From Chloroherpetonaceae bacterium (GTDB lineage: Bacteria; Bacteroidota; Chlorobiia; Chlorobiales; Chloroherpetonaceae), in contig JANQGG010000055.1 in assembly GCA_028277445.1 (NCBI GenBank), positions 20,818-84,817 on the forward strand: a stretch of 64,000 nucleotides of DNA, given 5' to 3'. The translations under genes and the position numbers were made by a program. Shown in pieces: positions 63,450 to 64,000 of this stretch. The notes beneath the pieces were generated by a model. That model saw only the letters and a program-made list of their open reading frames with translations. It had not been told where the DNA came from and ran no database searches. Every line of letters starts with the position of its first letter. Position 1 is the first letter of the stretch.

Positions 63450-63474
63450 AGATGCTGAAACCAGTTCAGCATGA
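63450..63474 (-). repeat. 25-base hairpin repeat, variant (copy f)
   Basis: Reverse complement reads TCATGCTGAA-CTGGT-TTCAGCAT-CT: arms like the 48574 copy, with one base changed in the loop. Confidence 0.7.
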
Positions 63475-63709
63475 CTAGCTACTTTACTCATCATTCTCTG
63501 TTTGTGTTTTTGGCTATTCGCGTTAAAAATTTCCGATTGCTAATGACGAGGTTTTGTTTTTGTCGCTCCTGCGAAAGCAGGTGCTTATGGATGCTTACCG
63601 TGCAGGCATGATCAGGTTAATTGATGAACGTTCAATTAATGAATTCGTCATTACTTATTTGTTTATTTTTTAAGTGTTTAAACTTCCAATGATGCTTATG
63701 TATATCTAT

Positions 63710-63733
63710 AACAAGGGGTTGCAACCCCTTGTT
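63710..63733. repeat. 24-base palindromic repeat, copy 6 (perfect)
   Basis: Exact palindrome followed by the TTCGAAGCCACAGC and GGTGGGACAAGAAC tail, as at 35763. Confidence 0.85.
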
Positions 63734-63845
63734 TTCGAAGCCACAGCTGCTAGGGTGGGACAAGAACACTTTATTAACTTATTTGCTTATTGCCTAATAT
63801 GAAAACTTCCAATGACGAATTTATAATTGAGCATATGTCTATGAA

Positions 63846-63948
63846 GTCATTGCGAATCCTTCGGCTTCGCTCAGGACAGGCTCAAGTGAAGCAATCCAGA
63901 CGCATTTTCTGGATCGCCGCACGCCTTACAGGCGTTCGCGATGACCTG
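63846..63948 (+). repeat. CAATCCAGACG element, copy 3 (longest)
   Basis: Starts with CATTGCGAATCCTTCGGCTT, runs through GAAGCAATCCAGACGCATTTT and CTGGATCGCCGCACGCC and ends GCGTTCGCGATGACCT. The CGGATCG/CTGGATCG part matches cluster D in reverse orientation. It has partially self-complementary ends (CATTGCGAA / TTCGCGATG). Confidence 0.7.
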
Positions 63949-64000
63949 TTAAAAAATAATTCGTCTTACCTGTTTGTATTTGACTAGTCCAAATCATTCA

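Larger units (their letters stand above)
63088..64000. repeat. Repeat cluster F at the right edge
   Basis: No gene; short frames here are repeat sequence. Contains two perfect 24-base palindromes (63295-63318 and 63710-63733), 25-base hairpins at 63332-63356 and 63450-63474, a loose hairpin at 63422-63444, the string AGGTCATTCCGAAC...GAATCTATATACAC shared with cluster B, and the CAATCCAGACG element at 63846-63948. The cluster may continue past the window. Confidence 0.8.

Noticed and set aside
63088..64000. CRISPR array
   Set aside because: Repeats are palindromic but irregularly spaced, of several unrelated kinds, and not interrupted by unique equal-length spacers; no cas genes.

Overview
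The window is AT-rich bacterial chromosome that I assign to the green sulfur bacterial lineage (Chlorobiota), most likely a gliding, Chloroherpeton-like member. The decisive marker is csmA (54205-54456), the chlorosome baseplate protein. It has the GHW bacteriochlorophyll a ligand and the 20-residue C-terminal extension that the family removes by proteolysis. It lies downstream of a csmC-type gene. PorV-like and SprE/PorW-like envelope proteins, which are Bacteroidota/Chlorobiota families, agree with this. No tRNA, rRNA, CRISPR array, prophage or conjugative element was seen.

Layout. 1-206: start of an MFS exporter cut by the window edge. 918-9542: isoprenoid, phospholipid, vitamin and repair genes (dxs, pgsA-pgpA, mutS2, pdxJ), a frameshifted deaminase relic, rdgB and a roadblock-domain protein. 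9616-13542: four exported proteins. 13744-21741: PIF1-like helicase, uppP, recQ, a RodZ-like protein and an ABC-F ATPase. 21908-26663: a PHP phosphoesterase and an mlaE-mlaF-mlaD lipid transporter followed by a serine hydrolase. 26668-35280: aroA, rpsU, alr, a ComEA-like protein, a PilM-like protein, a sensor kinase and a MATE exporter. 35281-36551: a repeat cluster next to a RAYT (REP-associated tyrosine transposase). 36613-42848: asd, dusB, recA, redoxin, epimerase, biotin carrier and hscB. 42960-48241: M16 protease, trigger factor, a small tandem-motif protein, a PorV-like protein, purine nucleoside phosphorylase and acpS. 48757-51368: nadC, a Lon-domain protein, folB and folK. 51428-56680: the chlorosome cluster. 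57197-63087: mltD-like, a TPR lipoprotein, pyrK-like and a PiT-like carrier.

The most interesting block is 51428-56680. Two ArsA/Get3-type ATPases with C-terminal Hsp20-like domains flank csmC, a 70-residue CsmC N-terminal paralogue, csmA, and an unrecognised 474-residue protein with a structured N-terminal domain and a disordered basic tail. All six genes are on the minus strand. I infer a dedicated assembly or targeting module for the chlorosome envelope and baseplate.

The second theme is a dispersed repeat system. Six gene-free clusters share two palindromic elements: a 24-base palindrome and a 25-base loop-conserved hairpin. Copies differ by paired changes in the two arms. A RAYT sits beside the richest cluster. 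Smaller points are a roughly 14-base deletion in the deaminase, a new small protein with a duplicated TVRTAGFEH motif, and a sensor kinase with a degenerate receiver domain in an alr/PilM-like gene run.
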